Source: Candidatus Latescibacterota bacterium (lineage in GTDB: Bacteria; JAAXHH01). From it: DNA of 64,000 nt. Made by a program: the position numbers and the translations under genes. The stretch is from contig JAJEEG010000006.1 of assembly GCA_022821085.1 (NCBI GenBank), positions 625,330 to 689,329 of the forward strand, read 5' to 3'. Shown one piece after another: positions 25,445 through 34,176 of the stretch. Numbering within the stretch: position 1 is the first letter of the stretch; each line of letters begins with the position of its first letter. The notes beneath the pieces were generated by a model. That model was not told where the DNA came from. It saw only the letters and a list, made by a program, of their open reading frames with translations, and searched no databases.

Positions 25445-25767
25445 GTACGTTGACAGACAGAATTGACAATCTGCCCCCGTCCCGACGGAAGAAGATCGAA
25501 GAACGGACCCAGGCTATGATCGCTGAAGAGTTGTCGTTACGAGATTTGCGCAAGGCTAGAAAGCAGACACAGGTGCGGGTCGCGGAGAAGCTCGGGATCA
25601 ATCAGGAGAACGTGTCCCGCCTCGAACAGCGCAGTGATCTGTTGATTTCCACTCTCAGTGGCTATGTCGAGGCTATGGGCGGTAAACTGAGTCTGGTGGC
25701 GGAGTTTCCGGACCGACCGCCAGTGGCGCTTACGGGCATTGCGGCACTCGACGACCTTTCGAAGTGA
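25441..25767 (+). CDS. HigA-like XRE antitoxin
   Basis: 108 residues. A helix-turn-helix lies at about 45-65 (TQVRVAEKLGINQENVSRLEQ), followed by LLISTLSGYVEAMGGKLSLVAEF, the standard tail of HigA partners of Gp49-like toxins. Translation is probably coupled to the toxin through the four-base ATGA overlap. It should neutralise the toxin and bind the palindrome upstream of the pair. Confidence 0.88.
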   Translation: MSTLTDRIDNLPPSRRKKIEERTQAMIAEELSLRDLRKARKQTQVRVAEKLGINQENVSRLEQRSDLLISTLSGYVEAMGGKLSLVAEFPDRPPVALTGIAALDDLSK

Positions 25768-25891
25768 ACCACGCCATGAAGGTCAGACTGTCGTGATTGG
25801 GTGGAATCCTTAAGCGGGCATTAACTTTTTAAATACCAACAAGTTTCGGATCGGTTTACCTTGTTGTTTTAAGATACATCCCATGCGCCGG

Positions 25892-26590
25892 CTATACAGT
25901 AACATCGCCTGGCGATGTAAGACCGAAGAACCATACACGTTGATAGAATCGTAAGATCCAAGCTGACCCAAAGTCGTTGTCCTCCGCACGTTCAACCCAG
26001 TACTCAAATACACCATCACCAATCGCGGCATCAGGTTGTCGTTCTATCAAGGGTTTGAAGATTAAGGCGAGATCCTCAAGTTTTTTTGGGTCGACATTAG
26101 CCTCCAAACGTGAATTTTCATAACACTTAATTGTGCACCTATTCGGCAACCTGACAGAGAATTTGTCCCAATAAAGTCCTCGGATAATCCTGTCTGTGAC
26201 TAAGTCTAGACGATCGTAGTCAGTTCGGACAACCTTATATCCGACACCTTGTCCGATATATGCACCTCCTTCTGAGTACATATCTACATCAATTAGGTTG
26301 TCTAAAACCTGTCTGGCGAAACCTCTCGCTTGGGGTCGTTGAAACGACCTAATGATACTTTCAAACACCTTTTGAGCTTGAGGATGATCATGGGCGTCAA
26401 GTCTACCAGCTACCATGACTCGAAAAAACTCATCGTCCTTCGATGCCGTCTCATTACATGATCGGCAGGAAGGTACCGTAATGAGATTCGATCGGTTCTG
26501 CTTGGGGAACAGGTTTCTAGGAGGCACATGATCACGAGTTTCTGGATTGGCGGTTCCGCAGTAAACACATACCGGATTAGGATCTGCCAT
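25892..26590 (-). CDS. HNH nuclease domain protein
   Basis: 232 residues from the ATG at 26590, which follows GGAGAG at seven bases. N-terminal HNH/zinc site: Cys8-x2-Cys11, TRDHVPPRNLFP with the catalytic His21, and Cys42-x2-Cys45-Asn46 with a following SKDDEF. The remaining about 180 residues are unrecognised and end in a Trp/Phe-rich segment. It is 46 bases downstream of the HEPN gene on the same strand, so the two may act together. Lower GC than the flanks. Confidence 0.78.
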   Translation of the reverse strand: MADPNPVCVYCGTANPETRDHVPPRNLFPKQNRSNLITVPSCRSCNETASKDDEFFRVMVAGRLDAHDHPQAQKVFESIIRSFQRPQARGFARQVLDNLIDVDMYSEGGAYIGQGVGYKVVRTDYDRLDLVTDRIIRGLYWDKFSVRLPNRCTIKCYENSRLEANVDPKKLEDLALIFKPLIERQPDAAIGDGVFEYWVERAEDNDFGSAWILRFYQRVWFFGLTSPGDVTV

Positions 26591-26636
26591 CAAAAAACTC
26601 TCCGAAAAGACGGGACAAGTTCATGCACTTGCCTTC

Positions 26637-27926
26637 TCATGTGGTCCGTTTTTTGGCGGTAGTTTCTTCACCCCAGTTCTCCGGTGGGCCTTCGCGCAAC
26701 AGCTTGAACAACGTCCGCCTGGCAATGTCGAATCCTTTGTCGAACGCCTCGGAGATTGTTTGTGAAGGCACGTTGCTCGGCCGGCTATGAACGATACTAG
26801 ACCGTGCGCTATAGAACTCATTTACACGCTTCCTGATCCCTTCACGGCTTGCGGAATCGGCTTCGAGATACGAAGAAGCCCTGTTTCGCAATTCACGCGA
26901 GATCTTGCTTTGGGGCAGGTCGTACATCTGTTCCAACGCAATTGAGACTTTCACGATTCTGTCCTCGTCTGCAAACCGACCGTCCATGACGAGCGCATCG
27001 GAAAGCCGACTGACTGTTTTAGCGTATCTGGCGTACCGTTTACTCGATCGGTTTTTGTGAGCTTCCTTCGCCTCGTCGAGCGCCTTCGGTGTGGGTTCCG
27101 GGCATAAGTCAAATCCATCGAAACTTTGAGCCGATCGGCCAAGTCTGTGGCTACCTTTATGAACCGATCGACCGAGAAGTCGACTAGCAGACCGGTCGAT
27201 GTGATCCTCTATAAACGCCAGGTGTGGTACAGGCGTCGCGTGCGCTACGGCAAGTAGATCTAGGAAGACCAGCGCATCCCGAAAAAACGATCCCGGTTTC
27301 CTCGGTACTACGTCTCTTGGATAACCTGTTCGCTGGAATGCAGGTCGCCATCGGAACGGCCTGACCACAGCCCCCAGCGCCTGCCAGCCGTGGAAACCGG
27401 CGGCAGGCGGAGCGAGTTCATTGACCAGGGGTTTGTCCACGAACCTTCGTACCTGCTCGTAAGGAATGACCACCATTCCTTCCGTGATATACAATGGTTC
27501 CTTGAAGGTCATTCCATAGAATAGCACAGCGTCATATCCGGCGTCCAACTCACCAGGCAACACGACCGGATCTTCGGCCGGTACCGGACTGAGTAATCCA
27601 TTCAGTTCGGCTGCGGCCGTCCGAAATCGATCACCGGACAGTTCAGAGGCACGTGCGATCAATCCCGCGATCAGGTCCGCCAGGTGGGTCAATCCACCGG
27701 AGTTCATTATCTCCATCCAGAACTTGTCCTGGCCGATGATGGGGCTCACGACCCGCGACAGGGTGGGATGCGAAAGAAGTATGTGCCGGACGGGATCCAG
27801 CGCCTCGAGCAGGGGGGAGTTACTCTCCGATTTGCCACGGAATTTGCGGTTGCGAGCCATGGAAAGGAGGAGACGCAGGTCGTCTAGAGGGAACGCCACC
27901 GAATCGTCCCTCTGTTCTTCGTCCAC
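26637..27926 (-). CDS. HEPN-domain protein (ApeA-like C-terminus)
   Basis: 429 residues. The C-terminal part has the HEPN ribonuclease pattern: ALEQMYDLPQ, RELRNRASSYLE, then FYSARSSIVHSR, with Arg375-x4-His380. This resembles the ApeA-like HEPN group of anti-phage proteins. The first 280 residues are unrecognised and may sense infection. The only in-frame start before the conserved region is the GTG at 27926 (a TAA stop lies 24 bases upstream); no good ribosome-binding site. Probably co-transcribed with the HNH gene. Function inferred from the motif and the island. Confidence 0.65.
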   Translation of the reverse strand: MDEEQRDDSVAFPLDDLRLLLSMARNRKFRGKSESNSPLLEALDPVRHILLSHPTLSRVVSPIIGQDKFWMEIMNSGGLTHLADLIAGLIARASELSGDRFRTAAAELNGLLSPVPAEDPVVLPGELDAGYDAVLFYGMTFKEPLYITEGMVVIPYEQVRRFVDKPLVNELAPPAAGFHGWQALGAVVRPFRWRPAFQRTGYPRDVVPRKPGSFFRDALVFLDLLAVAHATPVPHLAFIEDHIDRSASRLLGRSVHKGSHRLGRSAQSFDGFDLCPEPTPKALDEAKEAHKNRSSKRYARYAKTVSRLSDALVMDGRFADEDRIVKVSIALEQMYDLPQSKISRELRNRASSYLEADSASREGIRKRVNEFYSARSSIVHSRPSNVPSQTISEAFDKGFDIARRTLFKLLREGPPENWGEETTAKKRTT

Positions 27927-28164
27927 GGTATGCCAAGACGGATTCTGCCTTTAGTATTCTTCGAGGTAGGGGACTTGAACTTTGGCCAAGTTGCAAAGTG
28001 CCGGTGTGAGTCTGTCGATCCAGTCTTTAGCAGAAAATCCGCTGGAGGTCATGCACGTATCTTATCCCTGCTGTCACCGGCTATGTGGTACCGCAACGGA
28101 AATTGCCTGGAATCTCTCAGAATGCGTAGTTCCCGGATCAAGCCACCAGACATAGTCATACCTT

Positions 28165-29043
28165 TCAACGCCGGAATTGTGGCCTCCACGATTCAACTAG
28201 GGCTTCATCCTCCTCGATCTCTTTCATCTGTTCTTCGATATCGAGTGCGGTAAGCACAGTAAGGGTCTTGCCATAGTTACCGAGACCGATCAACTGCTCA
28301 GTGATAGACAGGCTGCGGTCGCTGCCAAACCAATCACAAATGTCGGAGGAATCCTCGTCGTGGTCCGCTCGAAGTACGCGCTCGGGGTTTTGGTTGAATG
28401 CATACGTCGCAGTCGCCTTTGGAAGTGGATCACCTTTGCGAATCCAGTTAAGACTTTGCATTTCCTTGAGAGCTTCCGACATGAAGCAATAATCGATTCG
28501 GTCGCCGGTGCTGATGACGATTGCCATCGGATCACGCGTCAACCGCGTAAATCGGATTGCCGTGGCTGTGAGCGAAGTGCAACACTGTGCCGAGAGTTTC
28601 TCGATGGCTTCTAGACCGTCGCCCGCAGTGAGCATGGCTTCGGTAAAGAGTTTGCGCGGCATTAGCAAGGTAGCTGCGAAATGATCGGCCTCCATCTCGT
28701 AGCGGTCGCCCGAGGCAAATCCAGCGTGGGATGCATGCACGTCGCCATTGGAGAGAACCGCGTCAATGTGACCTGGTAGAAAGTAGTGCCCAAGTTCGTG
28801 AGCGACGCTGAAATGCTGGAATCCGATGCTGTCGATGTGGGTTGCATAGGCGATACCGAAGTTATTCCCTCTTCGTAAAAGAATGCCTGAGACGCCTTGG
28901 TTATCGGCAGGCTTGGGAAGCACCTCGATACCGAGATCCTGTGCAAGTGCAATCGGGTTTACAGGAAGTTTGATAACCGCCCGCTCTTTGACGACTTTCT
29001 CTGCGGCGATCATGGCTTTCCTGTAAGGTTCGATCTCTCTCAT
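28165..29043 (-). CDS. capP: ImmA/IrrE-family metallopeptidase, CapP-like
   Basis: 292 residues. HELGH zinc motif (His82, Glu83, His86) in VAHELGHYFL and the third-ligand helix EMEADHFAATLLMP (116-129) are those of COG2856. Its start overlaps the stop of the HTH gene by one base (TAATG), and the pair is divergent from a CBASS operon. In described CBASS loci, CapP cleaves the repressor CapH on DNA damage and so induces the defence genes; I infer the same role. The C-terminal 120 residues are probably a sensor. Confidence 0.8.
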   Translation of the reverse strand: MREIEPYRKAMIAAEKVVKERAVIKLPVNPIALAQDLGIEVLPKPADNQGVSGILLRRGNNFGIAYATHIDSIGFQHFSVAHELGHYFLPGHIDAVLSNGDVHASHAGFASGDRYEMEADHFAATLLMPRKLFTEAMLTAGDGLEAIEKLSAQCCTSLTATAIRFTRLTRDPMAIVISTGDRIDYCFMSEALKEMQSLNWIRKGDPLPKATATYAFNQNPERVLRADHDEDSSDICDWFGSDRSLSITEQLIGLGNYGKTLTVLTALDIEEQMKEIEEDEALVESWRPQFRR

Positions 29044-29402
29044 TAATCTTCTTTCTTAGTTCGATCTGTGGCCTTGTCTGCAAGCATCTTCAGAAATCCC
29101 TCTGCGATGTCTCGGTCGTTGGCGGTCATGCGATCCAGATCGCGATAAAGCTTGTCTGCACCGGCAAGGGCCTGATCGTCGGTTACGCGTCCAAGAAGAT
29201 AGTCGGTGGTTACGTCAAGGGCGTCGGCAAGCCTTCTCAGGTTGTCGAAGGATGGTTTACGAGTTGCTGTCTCAAAATGGGAAATGGCGGATGCCTGAAG
29301 CCCGGCGCGACTTGCCAAGTCTCCTTGGCTCAAATTACGTTTCTCCCTAGCCGCACGAAGGCGTGAAGGAAAAACTTCGGTAGAGTGGCTTGACTTTTCC
29401 AT
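29043..29402 (-). CDS. capH: XRE-family repressor, CapH-like
   Basis: 119 residues. Helix-turn-helix at about 14-68 (RLRAAREKRNLSQGDLASRAG, SAISHFETATRKPSFDNLRRLADAL), then a short helical tail. Partner of the ImmA-like gene, with which it overlaps. A -10-like TATACT (29412-29417, minus strand) is so close to the ATG that the message may be leaderless. It should bind the spacer in front of the CBASS genes and keep both directions low until cleaved. Confidence 0.8.
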   Translation of the reverse strand: MEKSSHSTEVFPSRLRAAREKRNLSQGDLASRAGLQASAISHFETATRKPSFDNLRRLADALDVTTDYLLGRVTDDQALAGADKLYRDLDRMTANDRDIAEGFLKMLADKATDRTKKED

Positions 29403-29630
29403 GACGGAATAGTATATTATTTAAAGACGACAACGTAATCTAAGGGCTGGCGCTTTGCCAGATATCGTTGACGACATGGTCATATAGTACATGACGAGAG
29501 ACAACATAGCAAGAGTCTTATAGAATCCGACGGCAACTTCGGTAAGTGGTCCGTTGCCAGATCGACGACGTGTCCTCCGGGAATTTCACCAATAGACGCC
29601 GGTTGGGCATTTACAAATGGAGCTATATAA
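29403..29630. promoter_or_regulatory. Divergent control region of the CBASS locus
   Basis: 228 AT-rich bases between capH and capV. An imperfect 17-bp palindrome GTCATATAGTACATGAC (29480-29496, 14 of 17 positions symmetric) is a good operator candidate for the HTH protein. GACGACA recurs at 29429 and 29471. A minus-strand -10-like TATACT lies at 29412-29417. GGAG ahead of the capV GTG start is at 29619-29622. Confidence 0.5.
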
Positions 29631-30602
29631 GTGAACAAGCCGTTCTACATTCTCTCTGTTGACGGTGGTGGGTTCCGCGGCCTCTTTGCGGCTCACCTTC
29701 TAAAGAAGATGGAAGAGGCGTGGCAAATCGATTGGTGCCGTCGATTTGGCTTACTGGCAGGAACCAGTACGGGTTCGATTCTAACGTCCGGACTGGCTGC
29801 GGGGATTTCAGCGGTAGACCTTGCCGAATTCTACAAGACTCACGGCGAGACGATCTTCAGGCCGCGAGCCCGTGCCCGTTTCGACATTCGTCGACTTTTC
29901 ACGAGCAGATATTCGAGTAAAACACTTAAGGCGTTATTAGATGGCATGTTCCATGACATGACGCTGGGTGATATCGCTGTTCCACTCATCTTACCTTCGG
30001 TAGATATCGGTAACGGATGCGTGCATGTCCTCAAATCGAAATTTCACGGACAATTCTGTAGGGACCTAACTGTGCGCGTATCCGACGCCGTCCTAGCATC
30101 GTGCTCGGCTCCGACCTATTTCGACCCACATATCGTCAACGATATCTATCAGTTGGTTGACGGTGGTATCTGGGCGAATAACCCGTCACTCGTGGCAACG
30201 ATCGATGCCCATTATCGATTGGGCATCCCACTTGAAGACATCCGCGTACTCACCATTGGTACCGGGAAAAGCACAACCTTCTATCCTCGCAGTAAAGGCA
30301 AGTGGAAAGACCGGCTATTTTACAACTGGCAAGGTTGGGGATTTGCAACCCGATGGGGGGCCAGCAAGTTCATAGATCTGATCCTTAACCTCCAATCTGA
30401 CAACGCCCATAACATGCTCTGTTTACTGTTGGGCGAAAGTCCACTCGAACCGAAACGGGTTCTACGGCTGACGTTCGAGTCAGACCAACCGCTTTCAATG
30501 GATTCTACTGAAATGTGCCACGACTGGGTTGCTAAAGCGGATTACGTATTCACCCACAACGCAGCCAAAATCGACACGTTTCTTTCGAATGAAAGGAGTT
30601 AA
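29631..30602 (+). CDS. capV: Patatin-like phospholipase, CBASS effector
   Basis: 323 residues. The patatin site is complete: oxyanion loop DGGGFRG (11-17), nucleophile Ser46 in GTSTG, and catalytic Asp177 in VDGG. CapV effectors are switched on by cyclic dinucleotides and degrade the cell's own phospholipids, killing the infected cell. The next gene is a CD-NTase two bases away, which supports the assignment strongly. Starts at GTG with GGAG upstream. The cyclic nucleotide that activates it cannot be read from sequence. Confidence 0.92.
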   Translation: MNKPFYILSVDGGGFRGLFAAHLLKKMEEAWQIDWCRRFGLLAGTSTGSILTSGLAAGISAVDLAEFYKTHGETIFRPRARARFDIRRLFTSRYSSKTLKALLDGMFHDMTLGDIAVPLILPSVDIGNGCVHVLKSKFHGQFCRDLTVRVSDAVLASCSAPTYFDPHIVNDIYQLVDGGIWANNPSLVATIDAHYRLGIPLEDIRVLTIGTGKSTTFYPRSKGKWKDRLFYNWQGWGFATRWGASKFIDLILNLQSDNAHNMLCLLLGESPLEPKRVLRLTFESDQPLSMDSTEMCHDWVAKADYVFTHNAAKIDTFLSNERS

Positions 30603-30604
30603 CA

Positions 30605-31810
30605 ATGAACGAACACATTAGCCGTAGACGTCTGCACCTGATTCTGGCTGATCTTGCCAAAGAACTCGATGTTCCACCATCTATGTATCGGGAAGCCAAG
30701 CAACACTACGATGCAGTCGGCACATGGCTGGGTGAAAACGATTCGGCCTTGGCGCTCTTCGAACCGACTATATATCCCCAGGGTTCATTTGCACTTGGAA
30801 CTGCAGTAAAACCTCTCGGTGACGAAGAGTATGATGTGGACGCCGTCTGCCTGCTTCAACTAACGCGCGGTCAAATCACACAGAGACAACTGAAGGATTT
30901 GGTAGGCGACCGCCTGAAACACCCGCAGAGTCGCTACAAGCATATGATAGATCCAATAGACGGTGGTCGCCGTTGCTGGACGATCAAGTACGCCGACGCG
31001 TCCAAGTTTCATCTGGACGTTCTTCCGGCGATCCCAGATAACTACGACTGGCTGCTTGCGCTTGGAGTACCTAAGGAATGGGCGGAGACTGCAATCTGCC
31101 TGACCGATCGTAAGACCTGGGACGACCCTTATTCGGAGTGGCCTCGAAGCAATCCTAAGGGATATATCGCCTGGTTTAAGGACCGTATGCGTGTGAGCCT
31201 CGAAGAGGCGAAGCGATTCCGTGCGATGGAAATACGCGCGGAAGTGGACGAAATCGAAGACTTTGACGTTCGCACGCCGCTACAACGGCTCATCCAGATT
31301 CTCAAACGCCATAGGGATGTGCGCTTCAGTGGTGACGAGGATAAACCCATTTCGATTATCATTAATACCCTTGCCGCACAGGCGTACAACAACGAGACTG
31401 ACCTTGCGGATATAGTACTTGAAGTGGTACCACGAATGCGCAATTACATCGAAAACAGTAATGGAGTTTGGACGGTACGAAATCCCGTAAACCCGGAGGA
31501 GAACTTCGCGGACAAGTGGAACGAAAAACCGCGCAAGGCGCAGATGTTTTACTTATGGCTTGGCGAGCTCGAACGGGATTACAGAGAACTCCTCACGGAC
31601 CACGGATTTGCTGAAATCGGCAACTATCTGCGCGGGGCGTTTGGCAGACGTGACGCCGAAGCCGCAATAGCGAAGTACTCAGAACGGAGTCCGTCCAGGA
31701 TAAACGCAACTTCGGTCGCACCTGCGGTGCTGGTACCACGTAAATCCGATCAGCCAACTAGGCCGAAAACTGAACTCCCGTCACGTCCTAGCAAACCATG
31801 GAGACCATGA
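30605..31810 (+). CDS. CD-NTase (cGAS/DncV-like nucleotidyltransferase) of CBASS
   Basis: 401 residues. Nucleotidyltransferase core: GS at 60-61 in PQGSFALGT, the first metal pair Asp77 and Asp79 in EYDVDAV, and the third Asp138 in FHLDVLP. On phage sensing the family makes cyclic oligonucleotides that activate the effector; with a patatin effector a cyclic dinucleotide is most likely. The C-terminus is a Pro/Arg/Lys-rich tail ending KPWRP, without the terminal Gly that Cap2 conjugates in long type II systems. AAAGGAGTTAACA precedes the ATG. Confidence 0.92.
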   Translation: MNEHISRRRLHLILADLAKELDVPPSMYREAKQHYDAVGTWLGENDSALALFEPTIYPQGSFALGTAVKPLGDEEYDVDAVCLLQLTRGQITQRQLKDLVGDRLKHPQSRYKHMIDPIDGGRRCWTIKYADASKFHLDVLPAIPDNYDWLLALGVPKEWAETAICLTDRKTWDDPYSEWPRSNPKGYIAWFKDRMRVSLEEAKRFRAMEIRAEVDEIEDFDVRTPLQRLIQILKRHRDVRFSGDEDKPISIIINTLAAQAYNNETDLADIVLEVVPRMRNYIENSNGVWTVRNPVNPEENFADKWNEKPRKAQMFYLWLGELERDYRELLTDHGFAEIGNYLRGAFGRRDAEAAIAKYSERSPSRINATSVAPAVLVPRKSDQPTRPKTELPSRPSKPWRP

Positions 31811-31816
31811 ATCAGT

Positions 31817-32569
31817 GTGGATGAAGGTATCGAACAACGCATGATCGAACAAGTAACCGAGGCTCAAAATCGATACCCCAACCTCGAGCTTTGTCGTTAC
31901 CCGTCGGGAGAGTACTGGGTAAGGGGTGGTGTCGGCTTCTCAATTAACTACGACTCGCACATGATTGAGGACGCCTACAACCTGGAATTCAAGATCCCAG
32001 ACGACTATCCCAACTCGCCGCCGTTGGTATACGAGAGGGAGGGTAAGATTCCGAAAGAGTTTGAACATTTCATGGTGGCCGGCAACTTTTGCCTAGGTGC
32101 TCCCGTCGAAGTCCGTCGGCGGTTTGCTGAGTATAGGAACCTACTGCGCTTCATAGATGATATAGTCATTCCCTACCTCTTTACCTACAGCTATAAGAGG
32201 GATCATGGAAGGCTGCCTTTCAGCGAGCTCAGTCACGGTACAATGGGATTGTTGGAATACTACATGGAGTTCTTCGGAACTAATCTAGTTGAGGCAATGA
32301 AGTTACTGAAGTGCCTGGCTGATGATACAGCCCCGCCGCTTATGGAATGCCCATGTGGCATAGGAAACAAGCTACAGGAGTGCCATGGCCCAAAACTAAT
32401 GGAACTGCGACCCCACCTTACGCCCAAACAGTTTGAAAAAGAGTTAAGGGATATGGTTAAACTCCTACGGGTGGCAAAGATCCCGTTTCCCGAAAGCAAA
32501 GTCTTACCCAAGCGAATGTGGAAACAGCGACTACGCCAGTTGCGAAAGAAAGACAAGCGTAAGCGGTGA
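31817..32569 (+). CDS. E2-like ubiquitin-conjugating fold protein with SEC-C zinc tail (type II-short CBASS)
   Basis: 250 residues. Residues 20-120 have the UBC-fold pattern: EYWVRGGVGFSI, LEFKIPDDYPNSPPLVYE, then a candidate catalytic Cys92 in GNFCLGAP. E1 and deconjugase (JAB) domains are absent, as in type II-short CBASS, where an E2 alone acts on the CD-NTase. Residues 178-190 read CPCGIGNKLQECH, a SEC-C zinc-binding motif, followed by a Lys/Arg-rich tail; this addition is unusual to me. Start GTG at 31817, six bases after the CD-NTase stop; ATG at 31841 is possible. Confidence 0.82.
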   Translation: MDEGIEQRMIEQVTEAQNRYPNLELCRYPSGEYWVRGGVGFSINYDSHMIEDAYNLEFKIPDDYPNSPPLVYEREGKIPKEFEHFMVAGNFCLGAPVEVRRRFAEYRNLLRFIDDIVIPYLFTYSYKRDHGRLPFSELSHGTMGLLEYYMEFFGTNLVEAMKLLKCLADDTAPPLMECPCGIGNKLQECHGPKLMELRPHLTPKQFEKELRDMVKLLRVAKIPFPESKVLPKRMWKQRLRQLRKKDKRKR

Positions 32570-32688
32570 TCGACATCACAGGAATCTTGGCAACGGCATA
32601 GGTAGGCTACGAATATTGCGATTGCATAGACAACCATACTGGCTATGCAGATACTATTTACGACATTATCGTTGTATTCATCAACCGG

Positions 32689-34176
32689 CTACTGCTTCCC
32701 CAACCCAGCAAGCACCTCGCGAAAGCTGTTGAGCCCTGCCTCTAGGTTCTCAATGATTTCTTCGGCGAGATCATCAGGCTCGGGCAGGTTGTCCAGGTCC
32801 GTCAGGCTTTTGTCTTTGAGCCAGAAGATGTCGAGACTGGTCTTGTCGCGCGCGATGATCTCGTCGTAGCTATAGCTGCGCCAACGGCCTTCCGGGTCGT
32901 CGTTTTCGTCCCAAGTCGCAATTCGCTGGTGACGGTTCTGCGGGTTGTAGCAGTTGATAAAGTCCGCCAGATCTTCAAAGCGCATCGGCTTCTTCTTCAG
33001 CGTATGGTGGATATTGGTGCGGTAGTCATAGTACCATACCTGCTTCGTCCAGGGATACGGACTGGCTTCGTGGTTGTCGAAGAAGATCACATTGGCCTTG
33101 ACCCCTTGCGCGTAGAACACGCCGGTCGGCAAGCGCAGGATGGTATGCAGGTCCGTGTTCTCCAGTAGCTTCTTCCGGATCGTCTCACCTGCCCCGCCTT
33201 CGAACAACACGTTGTCCGGAACGACGACGGCCGCGCGACCAGTGGTCTTGAGCATCGTGCGGATGTGCTGCACGAAGTTCAGTTGCTTGTTCGAGGTTGT
33301 CGCCCAGAAGTCCTGCCGGTTATAAGTCAGATCGTCGGTTTCCTGTTCGCCTTCCTCGTTCGTGAAACTCATCGAGCTTTTCTTACCAAAGGGCGGATTC
33401 GCCAGCACATAGTCATAGCGCTTGCCAGCATCGGCCACCAGTGCATCATTCGGCGATATCGGGACGCCACCATCGATCTCGCCGATGTTGTGAAGGAACA
33501 TGTTCATCAGGCAAAGACGGCGTGTATTGGCGACGATCTCGTTGCCGTGAAACGCCTCGTGATTCAGGAACGCTTTCTGATCCTTGTCTAAGCTGAATTT
33601 GGCCGGGTTGGTGATAAAGTCGTAGGCGGCGAGAAAGAAACCACCCGTACCACAGGCCGGATCGGCGATGAGCATTCCCGGTTCGGGCCGTACACATTCG
33701 ACCATGGCCCGGATAAGAGCACGCGGCGTGAAATACTGGCCCGCCCCCGACTTGGTATCTTCGGCGTTCTTCTCGAGAAGCCCTTCGTAGATTTCTCCTT
33801 TTACGTCGGCGCCCATGCTAACCCATTCGGTGTCATCCACCATGTCGATGAGGCGGAACAGCTTCGCCGGATCTTGGATCTTGTTCTGAGCCTTAGTAAA
33901 GATCTGTCCCAGCATGCCTTCCTTGTTACCAAGCTGGCGAAGCAGGGCGATGTAGTGATCTTCGAGTTCCGCGCCGTTCTTCGATGTCAGGCTTTGCCAG
34001 TTGAATTCAACCGGGATGCCGACATCGCGGCTGTACGGTAGTTCGGTGTACTCGTCGGCCATCTTGAGGAAAATCAGATAAGTGAGCTGTTCCAGATAGT
34101 CTCCATAGCTCACCCCGTCGTCGCGTAGGGTGGTGCAAAAGTTCCAGACTCTGGATATGATGGGGGCGGTGTTCAT
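32689..34176 (-). CDS. hsdM: Type I restriction-modification DNA methyltransferase subunit M
   Basis: 495 residues. N-terminal HsdM helical domain (NFCTTLRDDGVSYGDYLEQLTYLIFLKMAD), AdoMet motif DPACGTGG (172-179) and the N6-adenine catalytic motif NPPFG (260-264). Methylates adenine in the bipartite site chosen by HsdS, and is needed for both modification and restriction. Its start overlaps the hsdS stop by four bases. Converges on the CBASS operon with 119 bases between them, in which I see nothing else. Confidence 0.95.
   Translation of the reverse strand: MNTAPIISRVWNFCTTLRDDGVSYGDYLEQLTYLIFLKMADEYTELPYSRDVGIPVEFNWQSLTSKNGAELEDHYIALLRQLGNKEGMLGQIFTKAQNKIQDPAKLFRLIDMVDDTEWVSMGADVKGEIYEGLLEKNAEDTKSGAGQYFTPRALIRAMVECVRPEPGMLIADPACGTGGFFLAAYDFITNPAKFSLDKDQKAFLNHEAFHGNEIVANTRRLCLMNMFLHNIGEIDGGVPISPNDALVADAGKRYDYVLANPPFGKKSSMSFTNEEGEQETDDLTYNRQDFWATTSNKQLNFVQHIRTMLKTTGRAAVVVPDNVLFEGGAGETIRKKLLENTDLHTILRLPTGVFYAQGVKANVIFFDNHEASPYPWTKQVWYYDYRTNIHHTLKKKPMRFEDLADFINCYNPQNRHQRIATWDENDDPEGRWRSYSYDEIIARDKTSLDIFWLKDKSLTDLDNLPEPDDLAEEIIENLEAGLNSFREVLAGLGKQ

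Noticed and set aside
27930..28253. 107-codon rightward frame overlapping the CapP-like gene end
   Set aside because: No ribosome-binding site, overlaps a strong gene on the other strand, no family.
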